A program made the translations under genes and the position numbers. From assembly GCF_051020765.1 (NCBI RefSeq), contig NC_134933.1, forward strand, positions 10,451,461-10,515,460: a stretch of DNA of 64,000 bases, in the 5' to 3' direction. Each line of letters begins with the position of its first letter. Position 1 is the first letter of the stretch. The DNA is from Lasioglossum baleicum (lineage: Eukaryota; Arthropoda; Insecta; Hymenoptera; Halictidae). This document shows, piece by piece, positions 46,400 to 58,300 of this stretch. The notes below the pieces were generated by a model. It did no database searches. It saw nothing but the letters and a program-made list of their open reading frames with translations, and was not told the origin of the DNA.

Positions 46400-46827
46400 C
46401 AGGATGTCTCACGTAACACTTTTCACGATTTTTCGAGTACTTGCGATAATCTGACAAAAAATATTTTCAACAAAAGTTGATCAGTTTTCGAGAAAAAAAG
46501 TTGGAAACTTTTTTTTTTAGTCTAGTCAAGGCCATCTTTATTTGTTTAAATGGCACTTGGTATTTTTTACTTAAAAATGCTATAGCCCGTATATCAAGAC
46601 GAATTCAACGACCTAGTATACCATGACATTCGAATGACCTTGAAGTACCATTTCAAAAACTGAAGGTGGCCTTGGCAATAATTAAGAAGAAAATTTTCGA
46701 ACTTTGTTATTGCAATGTATAGCCGATCGAGAGAAAACTGATTGACTTTTGTTTAAAATATTTTTTTGTCAGATTATCGCAAGCACTTAATTGAAAAATC
46801 GTGAAAAGTGTTACGTAGGACATCCTG
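46400..46827. mobile_element. Palindromic CAGGATG-ended element, 428 bp
   Basis: TA borders (46398-46399, 46828-46829). CAGGATGTCTCACGTAACAC on the left is mirrored on the right by GTGTTACGTAGGACATCCTG, and the arms continue through TTGCGATAATCTGAC. It is related by its end to the CAGGGTG elements but has a different interior. Confidence 0.87.
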
Positions 46828-46829
46828 TA

Positions 46830-47496
46830 CATCATACAATTGGCATCATATAAATGAACATTTTCTGAATTGTACAATCTTATGCTAAAGGTGCCTTCAA
46901 GTAGCACAACTCAATCATTTGCCGAACAAGTGGTACACAGCAAGAACTAGTGAAACAAGTAGTACAGGTCATCCAAAAAAATCATACTAGTCTTTATTCA
47001 GGTAAATCAGTTAATTCGTAAACAGAATTTTTGCGAGCCACTTACTTGTGAATGCAGAGTTCAGCAAACATTTGGAAGTGGATGAAAGTCCATCGAGCTC
47101 GGCCAGAAGCGAGAACCGGCCCGATAAAAATGGAAGAAGCTTAAGAAGTGTAAATGCACGCGTCCAAGGTGAAGATCTCCCGTGAAACATGTTTTTTTTC
47201 TTCCCCCGGTGCCTTTCTGGCCGATTCCGACTCGGCGCGATCCGCTTTAACGCTTTAAGCTAACCTCTGCCGGAGCCTCGTTAGAAAGCTCGCGAGCTTA
47301 TGGCACAGCACGACGCGCTGCGCGTTTCCGCCGAGATTGTCGGATCTCCTTCCGCTAAATCCCGGTGGAAAAGAAACGCTGTGGGGATTGGTAATTTCTC
47401 GGGAAGATATGTACGTGCCTTCGTCAACGCTCTCTCGTTCAAGTCCGCGGGGAAAACGGGCGTCGATTTGTCCTAATCTAATCTACGCTTCCATTC
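46830..47496. other. Non-coding stretch
   Basis: No gene was recognised. A short CpG-rich frame at 47337-47525 has no domain. Confidence 0.5.
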
Positions 47497-47573
47497 GTAG
47501 TTTAAAATTCGGTTACAAGATTTGACGGATACAACAACGACAACGGCAACTCGGCAATCTAATATAAGCGTGG
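47497..47573. repeat. Dispersed repeat with ATAAGCGTGG motif, copy 1 (copy 2 at 50518-50589)
   Basis: TTAAAATTCGGTTACAAGAT, ACAACAACGACAACGGCAA and TAATATAAGCGTGGTAAAA occur in the same order at 50518-50589. The ATAAGCGTGG block also marks both arms of the palindrome at 49903-50452. Confidence 0.75.
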
Positions 47574-47622
47574 TAAAAAGAAAGCAAGTTGTGTGACCAT
47601 TGCATTAGTTATAGCTTTAACA

Positions 47623-47995
47623 AAGGAGGAGAAAAAGAAGCGCAGGTGGATGAAGGAATGGTTTAAAAAAAGAAATGAGTGCACTTATGAAAATTTGTGA
47701 AGTGATCTAACAATAAGAATAAATGAACCAACTGATTTTCGAAACTTTCTGCGACTAGATGGTACATTATTTGACGAACTTTAGAGAATGGTTGGTAAGC
47801 TCTGATACATCTCGATACATTCTAAAATGATTTTTCTTTCTTCCTACTTTTCCTTCGTAGCCAAACTCTTTTTGATTGACTCAATATATTGCGCAATCTT
47901 TCAATTTGATTTACAGACGATCAACATTATTGTACAATATCGATTATTGTGCAATATATTGACGATAATATTGATCGTCTAGGGGCCGCTTAAAG
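47623..47995 (+). pseudogene. PIF/Harbinger transposase relic with a surviving terminus
   Basis: From 47623 one frame reads KKRRWMKEWFKKRNE, a stop, then NEPTDFRNFLRLDGTLFDEL, a stop, then RMVGKL. This is the N-terminal region of Harbinger transposases (RRWW...FRNFLRMD..TFDELL). At 47936-47992 follows CAATATTGACGATAAT-type sequence ending GATCGTCTAGGGGCCGCTT, the same terminus as the element at 17714-18265. The DDE catalytic core is absent, so it is dead. Confidence 0.8.
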
Positions 47996-48197
47996 TCTAC
48001 GTACAAAAATATGAAGTATTAGCTGCGGTGTAAGTAGAAACAGTCGGTTACGGTCAGACGCGCCAGTTGCGGTCACATTTCATGTAACACATGAAAATAT
48101 TATACAGAGATAATACTATAAAATATACCGAATGATAAGACACTAAAATAGTGTACACACGAGTATAATTTGGTCGCAGAAATATTTTTTTAAACAC

Positions 48198-48392
48198 CTA
48201 CTCCGAGTTAAGGCGCTTACTTCTACACTCGCCGGTTTTACAAACATTACTGCCACAGCTTCTACAGATTTTATTACCTTGAGTGCTGCTGCAAATACAC
48301 TTGAGTCTCCATACACGTCGCTTATCCCACCTATGGCCTACATTAGTATATTTATTATGAATGGCTACTAAAACGCGTCTCAGAATTCTCAT
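48198..48392 (-). CDS. Cys-rich 64-residue ORF, perhaps a piggyBac-type zinc finger remnant
   Basis: The frame from ATG at 48392 ends with Cys spaced C-x-C-x8-C-x2-C-x4-C-x4-C (LKCICSS, KICRSCGSNVCKTGEC). The later spacing resembles the C-terminal Cys-rich domain of piggyBac transposases, and TTAACCCTCG, a plausible piggyBac end, lies at 48420. No signal peptide is seen, so a secreted peptide is unlikely. It could be a chance frame. Confidence 0.3.
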   Translation of the reverse strand: MRILRRVLVAIHNKYTNVGHRWDKRRVWRLKCICSSTQGNKICRSCGSNVCKTGECRSKRLNSE

Positions 48393-48454
48393 AACGCTTC
48401 TAATAATATTAAAAGTTTATTAACCCTCGTACGTTGGAATCGGTCGCACGGAAG

Positions 48455-48708
48455 ATCTTCTGTTGATTTTTCCTATAAGTTTATCCGTTAACAAATTGAT
48501 TATAGTGTCTCATAATCACGAAGAAACTAAACATTTTAGAGTATTGCATACACAAAAATTTATTGAATGATGCTCAGCGATCTTCACTGATGATTTTTCT
48601 TATAAGTTTATCTGTTAACAAATTGATTGCAGTGTCTTTTAATCACGAAGAAACTGAACATTTTATAGTATTCCATAGACAAAAATTTATTGAATGATAC
48701 AAACACTT
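48455..48708. repeat. Tandem duplication, 127-bp period
   Basis: GATTTTTCCTATAAGTTTAT at 48465 recurs at 48592 with one change, followed in both by ACAAATTGATT, AATCACGAAGAAACT and AAAAATTTATTGAATGAT. It lies downstream of gene A and supplies its candidate polyadenylation motif. Confidence 0.92.
48686..48691 (-). promoter_or_regulatory. Candidate polyadenylation signal of gene A
   Basis: AATAAA on the minus strand lies about 370 bases after the gene A stop. A duplicate copy lies 127 bases further on within the tandem repeat. Confidence 0.3.
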
Positions 48709-49057
48709 CTATTTACAAAATGAAAGAAGGAAAATTTTTTCTGGTTACTTTGACTGGTTACAGAATATGAAACTTTTTTTCGGTTTACATAAAAATCTAA
48801 TACTGATAAGATAAAAATGACAATGGCATAATTCTGGAATGGACAGAGGGATAATTATATATTTCTATCGGATCCAGTAAAAAGAAAATTGACACGCGAA
48901 AGTATCCATCGTTGAAAAACACACGGCTAGAGAAGGTCACAAAGTTTGCAGTTCTTAAATTACAGTGTCGCTTAAGTGAGTGATCATCGTTCAGATGAAA
49001 ATTGGTAGCACAGAAGGAACGACGGCAAAATACTGAATTGCACTCAGCAGGTACAGG

Positions 49058-49302
49058 CTAATACTTATCGCGAATTCGATAGTGTCGTTTCGCCGTCACG
49101 TTCTGCCTCGATCTCGGGTACAGCTCGCCCCAATAAATCTTCTGTATCGTCGGTCGTTCACGCCCACTTTCGTCCTCGACGCCGTCAGACGAATCTGGTC
49201 CCTTTAAAAGCTCGAACACGAAAAGCCCGACGAAGTAAACGAACTCCACGACGGCGATGAGGCTAAACCCGACGAAGATGCCGCCGATGCCACTGGCGTC
49301 AC
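49058..49302 (-). CDS. Gene A exon 11: second membrane helix and C-tail
   Basis: It opens with ASGIGGIFVGFSLIAVVEF, the pore helix and selectivity motif. The tail carries IYWGELYPRSR, the same block as gene B, then a basic end and stop at 49058. The preceding intron is 3.3 kb. Confidence 0.95.
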
Positions 49303-52300
49303 CTGGAAAATACGAGAATCCCATTCCGAGTCTCTCTATTCCGTGATATTGCCTCTCCGGTCCTCTAAACGTTTCCAATTCTGTAATTCTGTAATTCTCG
49401 ATCATCGAAGTCGAACTCGAACTCCTTCGAACCGCGAATATTTATGCTAACATCTCTCTCTCTCTCTCTCTCTCTCTCTATTTTATTCCAAATCAAACCT
49501 CAACAGATTTCTGATATCAATTATTCGGAAATGGGGAGCCTCACCAAAATGATTGTTATAATTCGACTGCGGATTTTATGCATTTATGACAAACATGGGT
49601 ACATACAATTTAAAGACGTGGACATGTTAAAAATATTTAACTGCATCAATGTATTAGTTTCAGCTTAAGACAGAATACAATTTTTATTTGGCTCCTGGGA
49701 CCTGCAATCAATGCAAACCTTTTTTATTTTGCATAAAGATCCGAGGTCTAGTTATAATTAACCTTCTCCTTGTGCACTGCTATTGTAATGTTAACCGTGT
49801 ACAGGGGTGTAATTTGGCCGCATAAATTTTTGGAGCAAAATGCCAAGAAAAACATTGTCCGCGTAAGTATTTGTGAAGTCTTATTGACTTTTAAAAGATG
49901 ATAAAATATATTTAAAAAACTATTTAAAAACCACGCTTATAGTAAAATGCACTAAAAAGGAGAAAATAATTTTTTCCTGGCTCTCCGTAAAATACCGAAT
50001 CCGGTTAAATGATTAATAATATTTTTCCCAAAAATTTTAAGCAATTAGTTCAAAATTTCTTCTGTTATAAAATTATTATAGGAATAGATAGAAAAATTTT
50101 ACATCTTAAATAGAAACATGACATTAGTGACTATAAATGTGTGGACTAAAAAGCGTAGAACGCCCACGAAGATTACGTCAATATAGTTTAACGCTCCACG
50201 GTTTTATTTTTATAGTCACTAATGTCATGATTGCATTGAAATTTATATTAAATTTTTCTATCCACCCCGACACTAATTTTATAACAGAAGAAATTGTGAA
50301 CTAATTGCTTAAAATTTTGGGGAAAAATATTATTGATCGTTTAACTGGATTCGGTATTTTATGGAGAACCAGGAGAAAAAGTATTTTCTCCTTTTTAGTG
50401 CATTTTAATACAAGCGTGGTTCTTAAAAAGTTTTTTTATATGCATATTTTCAACTTTCATTGTCATCGGAAGCAAATATGTATACAAAATTTCAGCAAGA
50501 TTTGACTATGGGAAGAGGTTCAAAATTCGATTACAAGATTTTACGCATACAACAACAACAACACGGCAAGTTAATATAAGCGTGGTAAAATGATTTGCAA
50601 AAGGGTGAAATTGATTTGCATAAGGGTGAATTTGAAATGCAAAACCTATACAACGATTTCTGTTTTTTTGATTTCAGACATTGACGAAGATCCAGTATAA
50701 ATTTCGAGGACGTGGATCGGACGTCAAAAGGGTTGGAAATTTTTCGGGGAAAATCGACGCGTCGATAAGGATCACAGGGCGTCGTGGACCATCGCGTATA
50801 AAAACGGGACTCGTAACTCCGTTATCCTGAGCGCATTACAACGTTTGCGACAGCGAGTGTGCCCGTACCATAATGGATCAACCATTGCTGTTTCCAACAG
50901 CCGCACTGTTCCCTGCGCTTTTATTTCCGCCGGAAGCTCCAGGCAACAGATTACGCCCGCGCAACGGAGCAACTTCATGCTACTGCGGATCCTACGGTTA
51001 CAAAACGGAATCCTTTGCATCGCGATCCTTATTGCCGGTGGATCCGAGAGCGCGTTTTATTCGGAACCGCTTTTACGGCGGCCGTGTCCTCGATTAAAGC
51101 TACCCCTTCGAACCCGCCGCGATTACGATTACATCGGCAAGAATGCACAGGCTCCGTACGCACAGGCAACCATAAAAATTCTGCGAAATCGAAGGAATTT
51201 GTTTAGTGAAACGAAAGGTTGAACGTTCCCGATTTATCGGGGCTCCTTTATGAACACGAAGCACAGTTGCAGCGAATATACCGCTGCCGAGTAAAATTAA
51301 AAGAACGCTCGATATTCGTCGATGTTCAAATAGCTATATGTCTGTGACAAAAAATCGTACGGTGTCGATTCCAAGCTTATTTTGAAACGTAAAGAACCTA
51401 ATCAATCTTCTTCAAAGATGTTTCTACGTCGTATAGAAGAGTGAACAAACAAAGGTGCTTTTTTTCGAAAATTCGTCAAATTCGAATGTTTCTACGAGTT
51501 TTGACAAATTTTTTCGACACCTGACACCAACGCAGATTTGAAGACCGAAGTCTTTACAAAAAGCTTTGGAATTTTGATGTGCGATTTTGTTCGCTGTTTT
51601 ATAGAAAATTGAATGGAAAGTAATCATCTTTTAAAAACTATGTTCTTACCAGAAGTTTGTACATTTTACTGATTTTCAATTCGATGCATTTACATTTTTT
51701 CTGTGTTCAAATATTGACAGATCATTTCAAGGTTTTCCTGCCGAAGAATTGACGTGGTATGAGCGAGCAGAATAAGATTGGAAATGGAACTAACGGGATC
51801 GAGTACTTCCACGAATTGCAGAAGCTTCTTTAGAGGACTTCCGTTAATCTCCGATGGGTTGTAACAGAGCGCGGTGTGTTCTCGTAATGTGTTCTGGTCA
51901 ATTTCACCGGAAAGATTGTACTAGAACGTAATGTGTTCTCCTAACTTGTTCCAGCCAATTTGATCAAAAGGGAATATTTTATTAATATTTTCTCAATCCT
52001 TCGACAGTCTTTCCCCTGTCTACTGATCGCGAAGCGGCAACGAATTGACAGCTGTTCCCCATTTACTATCAATTCTGCTGCAATCTCGTTGTCAAGATAA
52101 GAAATAGTTAGACACCTGTATTTCAAATTGTAATTGTAAAAAAAATAAAAATTGGAGCACTCTAATTAGCTGAACATTAATACCTTGCCTTTGTTACAAA
52201 TTACAGCAAGAAAATATAAATTGGAGCATTCGAATTAGTTAGAAATTAATAGGTCTCTCAATTGTTTAATCCAATGGTTTCAGATTGGGGAAAATAATTA

Positions 52301-55300
52301 TTCCCAAAATAAAAATTGTTTTAATAATTCTCATAAGACGCGACTAATTGGAGCACTCTAATTAGCTGAACATTAATACCTTCCCTTTATTACAAATCAC
52401 AGCAACAAAATAAAAATTGGAGCATTAGAATTAGTTAGAAATTAATAGGTTCTCTCAATTGTTTAGTCAGTTTCAATTTCAGATTGAGGAAATAAAAATT
52501 GGTGTGTCCTTCTTGAATAAACACTTGATAAAATAGGCTATTATTTTTTTTAAAAGACGTTTCACTCACCCAGAAGCTCGTACCATCGATAAACCACGTC
52601 TTGCTTCAACTTGGTGGTGCCAAAACTATTGAAGTACACGTTCAAAACGCTTTGGTTCTTGAAGTAGACGTTGCTCCTGAGAATTATATAAACATAACTG
52701 TTTGAAATCATTGTTTAGAATTAATACCATCTACTCACAATAATTTTGTAGTATGATAACCAGGTGGTATATAAGCGGACATCATCTTTGCAGTGTAAGT
52801 TACGTCGCCGCACAATGGATAGCAATTGTTGCAATGCAAAATGTTTTCGGATTCATCATCTACTTCGATATGCAGACCGGAATTAGGCACCACGGAGGAC
52901 CATCTGTCTGAAATAACAAACATCTTTAAATGTCGATCTGTCTAAAATTAATTTCCTCCTTTAATCCTTTGATTCTCTGACGCGATACTTGGATGTTCAA
53001 CATATTTCGTTCGTTTAATAAAATGCACTTACATTTGTAGCGCAACAAGCACGGCACGTCTTCCAAGTTGCAGACCTTGTTGGAATCTGCAAAACGGCAA
53101 GGAAGATACAAGAAAATATGGTATAAACAAACTGAGAACATGAACATATAAGACTCCATAAACAGTTATGGCGAATGTACTAAAACGAATAAAATTTGTT
53201 CAACGGGATCCTCCATTCAAAAGTATCGTTTTAAATTTCTAGAAACGCTGTTTTTTACAATTAACAATTTTCTACAACAAATTGATAACATGAACATATA
53301 GCACTCCATAAAAATGTTATTTTGAATTTCTAAAAACGCTGCCTTTTTACAATAAACAATTTTTATTTTAGATGATTAAAGAACGCCGTTCTTTACAATC
53401 TCTTTTCATAATTTTACCGGTTTTTACCATTTTACTAATCACGTGCCGAAGAGTGACACAATTCCGACTAAAAATTACAAAAACTCGAACCAACGTCCCA
53501 AAATCCGAATTTCTTTCCAACATCCCAAGCCCGACACGTGTACGTACAGTTGCACAATAGAACGCGCGTATCGCACAAACCGAAGGGAAACAAAACCGAG
53601 CAGAAAGTACAGGAAATAAACAATTTTATCTGCTCGCGGATAACGGTTGGCTCAGGGCGCATTGTCCCCAGTGCACTACGGTGGAAGGGTTAAACGCTCG
53701 CGTTTCAAAGGCAGTGTTTGTTTACACTTGAGCGTAAAGTCGACGCAACAATATTTATCTGGCCCTTGACTTTTATCCGATAGAAGTGATCTTGTTGTAC
53801 GACGCACACGGCAGGGAATAGGAATGACAAGCTCTCCACAAACTTCTCGAGTACGCGATTGTGAAACTAGTATAGTCCTCTCTTGCAAGCCAAAGCTTTA
53901 TCCTAGATTACGAGGATAATGACGCGGAGCACACAGTGTCTAACCATTTCGACCTTTGATTAATTCCACGCGAATTATTCCCGAGCATCTTCATACTGTG
54001 CGCGAGTAAGATACCTTGTCTGATCAATGGCTGACTAGTACTACTGATTTCAATGAGAATATGATACATTGATATAATATGATACAGTGTCAATAGAGTC
54101 GCTGATTTATAGTTGCTCTTTGATTAGCCCTTTGCAGTCGGAGCTATTTTAACTCGAATATACGATTTTCTTCATTTTGTGCATATGAAATTGATACAAT
54201 ACTTCATACAATACTCAAGTGTTTAGTAATCGATTCGATAGAAACAAAAATAATGTGAACAACATTTTGAATAATCGTACAGCAGTTTTTAGTGATAATC
54301 ATATAGACTGCGGATCTTTATAGCATACTTGAGTATATAAAATTGAAAATTGTTGAAGAATTGTAAAAATTGAAGATATCAATATATAATTTTCCTTCTA
54401 CTCAAATCATTACGGGAAGTAATAATGTTCAATTTAGTTTCTATTTCTTGCAATCGATGCGGATAATTTTTTTGCATAAAGATCCGCAATCTAGTGATCA
54501 TTGACAAGTGTATCAATTTTCTAGTAAATAGACCTAGTCAATTAAAATAAGAATAAATAATTAAATCCTAGATCATGAGGATAATATACATAATAATAAT
54601 AACCATTTCCACCTTTGATTATTTCCACGCGAATAAGAGCGTTGTCTGATAAATGGTTGACTCGTACTACTGATTTCAATGAGAACATGATACATTGTAC
54701 GAATAGCGTTACAGTGCAGGTACCATAACCGGTCGGACGCTTATTAAAATAACACGATTAGGTTCTGGGACGGAGAAGCATCGAACCGTGAAGCCGAGAG
54801 AGCTGGGTTTCGCAAGCCCAGACCTGTTTAAACAGTTTTTATTGCGCCCCGTGCCGGGCGGAACTTATCTTCGAGGGAAACTACTTGGCCGCGAGAGCTG
54901 CGCGCCGTCGCTGGTTTATAGTTGCTCGACGTACCCCGAATAATTTAGAAGTTTCTTGGAGAGTTCAGCTGGAGAGTGGTTGTTGCGGAGTGCATTTAGT
55001 GTATTGTGTTCCAGGGAGAGTCAACGGCAAGCCTCAATTAAAGCTACCTCATTATGACGATGAATGAGTGATGCGAACTTCCTCCCACACCCTCAGTCAG
55101 ACGCGAAGATTGAAAAGTTGAACGCGGATTGATTTCCGGAGAGAAAACTTCGGCTGGGACGTGTCTTATTACGAGGATCGCGACTTCTACGTTCGAAAGA
55201 ATCTTTCTATTCTTCTTGTCTTGTCTTGTCCAGCACTTCCAAAGAGATATCATCCTTCCAAGTTGGGAAAATGTAGCATGTCGCTTTTCTTGTTGCTGAG

Positions 55301-58300
55301 GAAGACCGTGCTCGAGACGCGAATCTCCGACGAGGGAAAACGGTTTCCGAGAGAGAAAGCTGTGGGAAAGCAGCGGGCGATAGTGAAAGAAAATGTGCAT
55401 GTTCGAGGGAAGTGTCCCAGCAAATTAAGCGCTCGTCGTTGTTAAACTGCGGATTTTATGCATTTATGGGAAAATGGGTAGGTACAATTTAAGACAGTAG
55501 ACAAATTAAAATGATTTAAGAACGTGGATGTATTAGTCCCGACTTATGAGAGTTATTAAGAGATGAAAGAAATATCTATTTGGCTCCTGTTCGTTGTACT
55601 CGATGCAAACAATTTTTATTTTGGGAATAATTATTTTTTTATTTATCATGGAAAAAATGGTAGGTAATCTTTCATTTAAATTTTTAAATGTATAAAACCC
55701 GCAGTTCACGAATGGTCTTAAAGAAGACATGCTGTGTAGAGGGAACTGCAGCTCAGCAATGAATATGTTTTTTGATTAGGTAGGTTTTATTACCTCGATT
55801 AGGCAGGAAGAAGGGCACACAGTTGCATAGGCTGAGCATGTCAGCAACCTTGCAGTCGACGATGCAGTCGCTGTAAGTGTAGGATGCACGTATCGCCACC
55901 ATTTCTTCGGGGAACACGCAGTGTCTCTCTTCAAGTGAATACGGTATGACATTCGTGGTGCTGTAGGATACAATTGCCTGGATTTCTACGTTTCTTTCTG
56001 TTGTTGGAGAAACGAAGATCTCGATCACGCCTCCACTGGTCATATCTGGGTAATCGTGAGGGTTGAATATCGTCACCTGTCGGAATGAGCATTTTTATCA
56101 AAAATTTAATATATTCTGTAGTTCTATATCTAGTTCTATATTTAATATAGACATTTATATGTATAGACATTAATATAGACATCTACAGTTAGGAGCAAAA
56201 CTGATCACACACACTTTAAATCAGAATAACTTTTTTATGAGTGGAAGAAACGACTTTAATTACCCTGTAAGGCTAGACGAATTAGTTTAGTAAATGACGT
56301 CTAAAAAATATGTTGAAAAAATGCATTTGGTCGGAGTTGTGAAACACGATAGTAAAAATTGATTTTTACGACTTTTTTACTATTTACTATACGAGTTCGA
56401 TACAACTCGAATAGATTATATACACTCTGAAAATTCCATTGAAATTGGTTAATTGGTTTACGAGTTATAAACGATCAAAAGTAGTAAAAAGGCTGGAAAT
56501 TTTGAAAAATTGCAATTTTTACCACTTTCGATCGTTTATAACTCGTAAACCAATTAACCAATTTCAATAAAATTTTCAGAACGTATATAATTTATACAAG
56601 TTGACCAAACACACCTATTAAATTTTTCGTTATTGACCCAGCTGAAAAAGTCATAAAAATCAATTTTTACTATTGTTTTTCGCAATTCCGTCTAAATGCA
56701 CTTTTTCAACATATTTTTTAGACGTCATTTACTAAACTAATTCTTCTAGCCTCGCAGAGAAATTGAAGTCGTTTGGTGCGTTCATAAAAAAGTTGTTCTC
56801 ATTTAAAGTGTGTGCGATCGGTTTTGTTTCTAACTGTATATTTAATATTTTCTTTTACTTAATGAAATCAGTAGAAATGCATGTGATGAACTTCGCAGTG
56901 AAGGACAATGTAATAACTGCAGAATAAAATATATAAAATACTTTCGGTGTGCAAATGAAATAGTTGACGACGCTCGCACCTCTCGCAGGTCCTCACTGCT
57001 GTCATTTTTACCTTGAATCCAGTGATAGGAAAGATAGGGTAAAGATAATCCTCCACAAACGATTCCAACAAGACCGAAAGTCCGCCATCTTTCCCCATGT
57101 GGTCGACTTTGAGCGGCTCCAGCCTGTGATCGACACCGTGCCGCCAATTGTAATTAAACGAAACCGTATACATTGTTGTACGAATCATAGTAGAACGAGT
57201 GAAACGAGAGAAAACACCGTAGCACAGGTGTGACAAGAGAGGAAGAGAGGAAGAATGACAAAGTCAACAGAGACGCACCAAGAGACAATAATTAGTTTAA
57301 TCAAAGAAAACAGCTAAATATTCGAAACCGATTACTACATTAACGTGTTCGCTGCTCAAATAAATCACAGCAGATTGCAAATCAAAGGGGAACAGTAAAT
57401 TTGTTTTTCGCGGCCAGTGGGTTTCATGCATTTAAATTAAAAATACACGAGTGTCGATAAAACGAGCGAGGTAAACAACTTTGCAATTTTCAACAGATGA
57501 AATATTAACATCGCGTCATTTCTCTCTTGTGTCAAACATTCCGGCGAAAATGATTTGTTCCACGTCGTAGAACGGCGAACACGCTAATTACGAGACCGCA
57601 GAAAATTTTGTGAATTATTCTAAAGACTCACAGCGATATATCGTCCCTTATGGTGGCGTAATTGAAAGTGCAGCAAAATCCGTCCTGCGTTTTGCGGGAC
57701 GTGAACATCTCTGAGCAGTTTCTATCCTGGTCGTGGAACCGGCACTTTGTGAGGAGTACTGAACACGGTGGCGTCAGCTGAAATCACTATGTCACTATTA
57801 GCAAAATAAGATAATAAAATAAAAGATATTAAAATAAGAATTAATTCTCCAGTCAAGGAAATTCTCTGATAAGAAACTGACGGAAACTGTCGACATTCAA
57901 ATAGTAATAATTTTTTAACCTTTAGCGTTCGAATGGAGATTCTGAGGCGCCACTAAACAACATTTAGGTATTGTACGAGGTGTTACAGTAAATCCTTTAT
58001 AGGCGCAACAATTTCTATACGATAGATGCAACCAAGAATATCCCCCCAACTTAGCAATCTGATCTCGCCTCGGTATATCGGTGTGAACCACTACTAACGC
58101 GACGCGGAAAGTCGCTGTCGCCGGCACAGTTCAAAGGTCCGCGCGTGGTCTCTCTTTACACGCGCTGTCCTTCTCTATGTTCGGTTCGGCCTTTGGAGAT
58201 GAAACATAGCTACCCTATACGATAGATGCGACCAAATCCCCCCGAGGCTGTCGCGTTTATAGAGGATTTACTGTATACCAGTTTCATATCCATAAAATTT

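Larger units (their letters stand above)
53888..54696. repeat. Direct repeat pair in gene A intron 7, split by element insertions
   Basis: The block from ATCCTAGATTACGAGGATAA through CTTTGATTAATTCCACGCGA to ACTACTGATTTCAATGAGAA (53888-54075) recurs at 54564-54696 with an internal deletion of about 35 bases. Confidence 0.8.

Noticed and set aside
50772..51222. 125-codon frame and others in gene A intron 10
   Set aside because: Several frames are open on both strands in a CpG-rich patch with no domain evidence.
57915..58127. Minus-strand 70-codon frame beside gene A exon 5
   Set aside because: It lies within the Tigger/pogo-like MITE and has no coding support.
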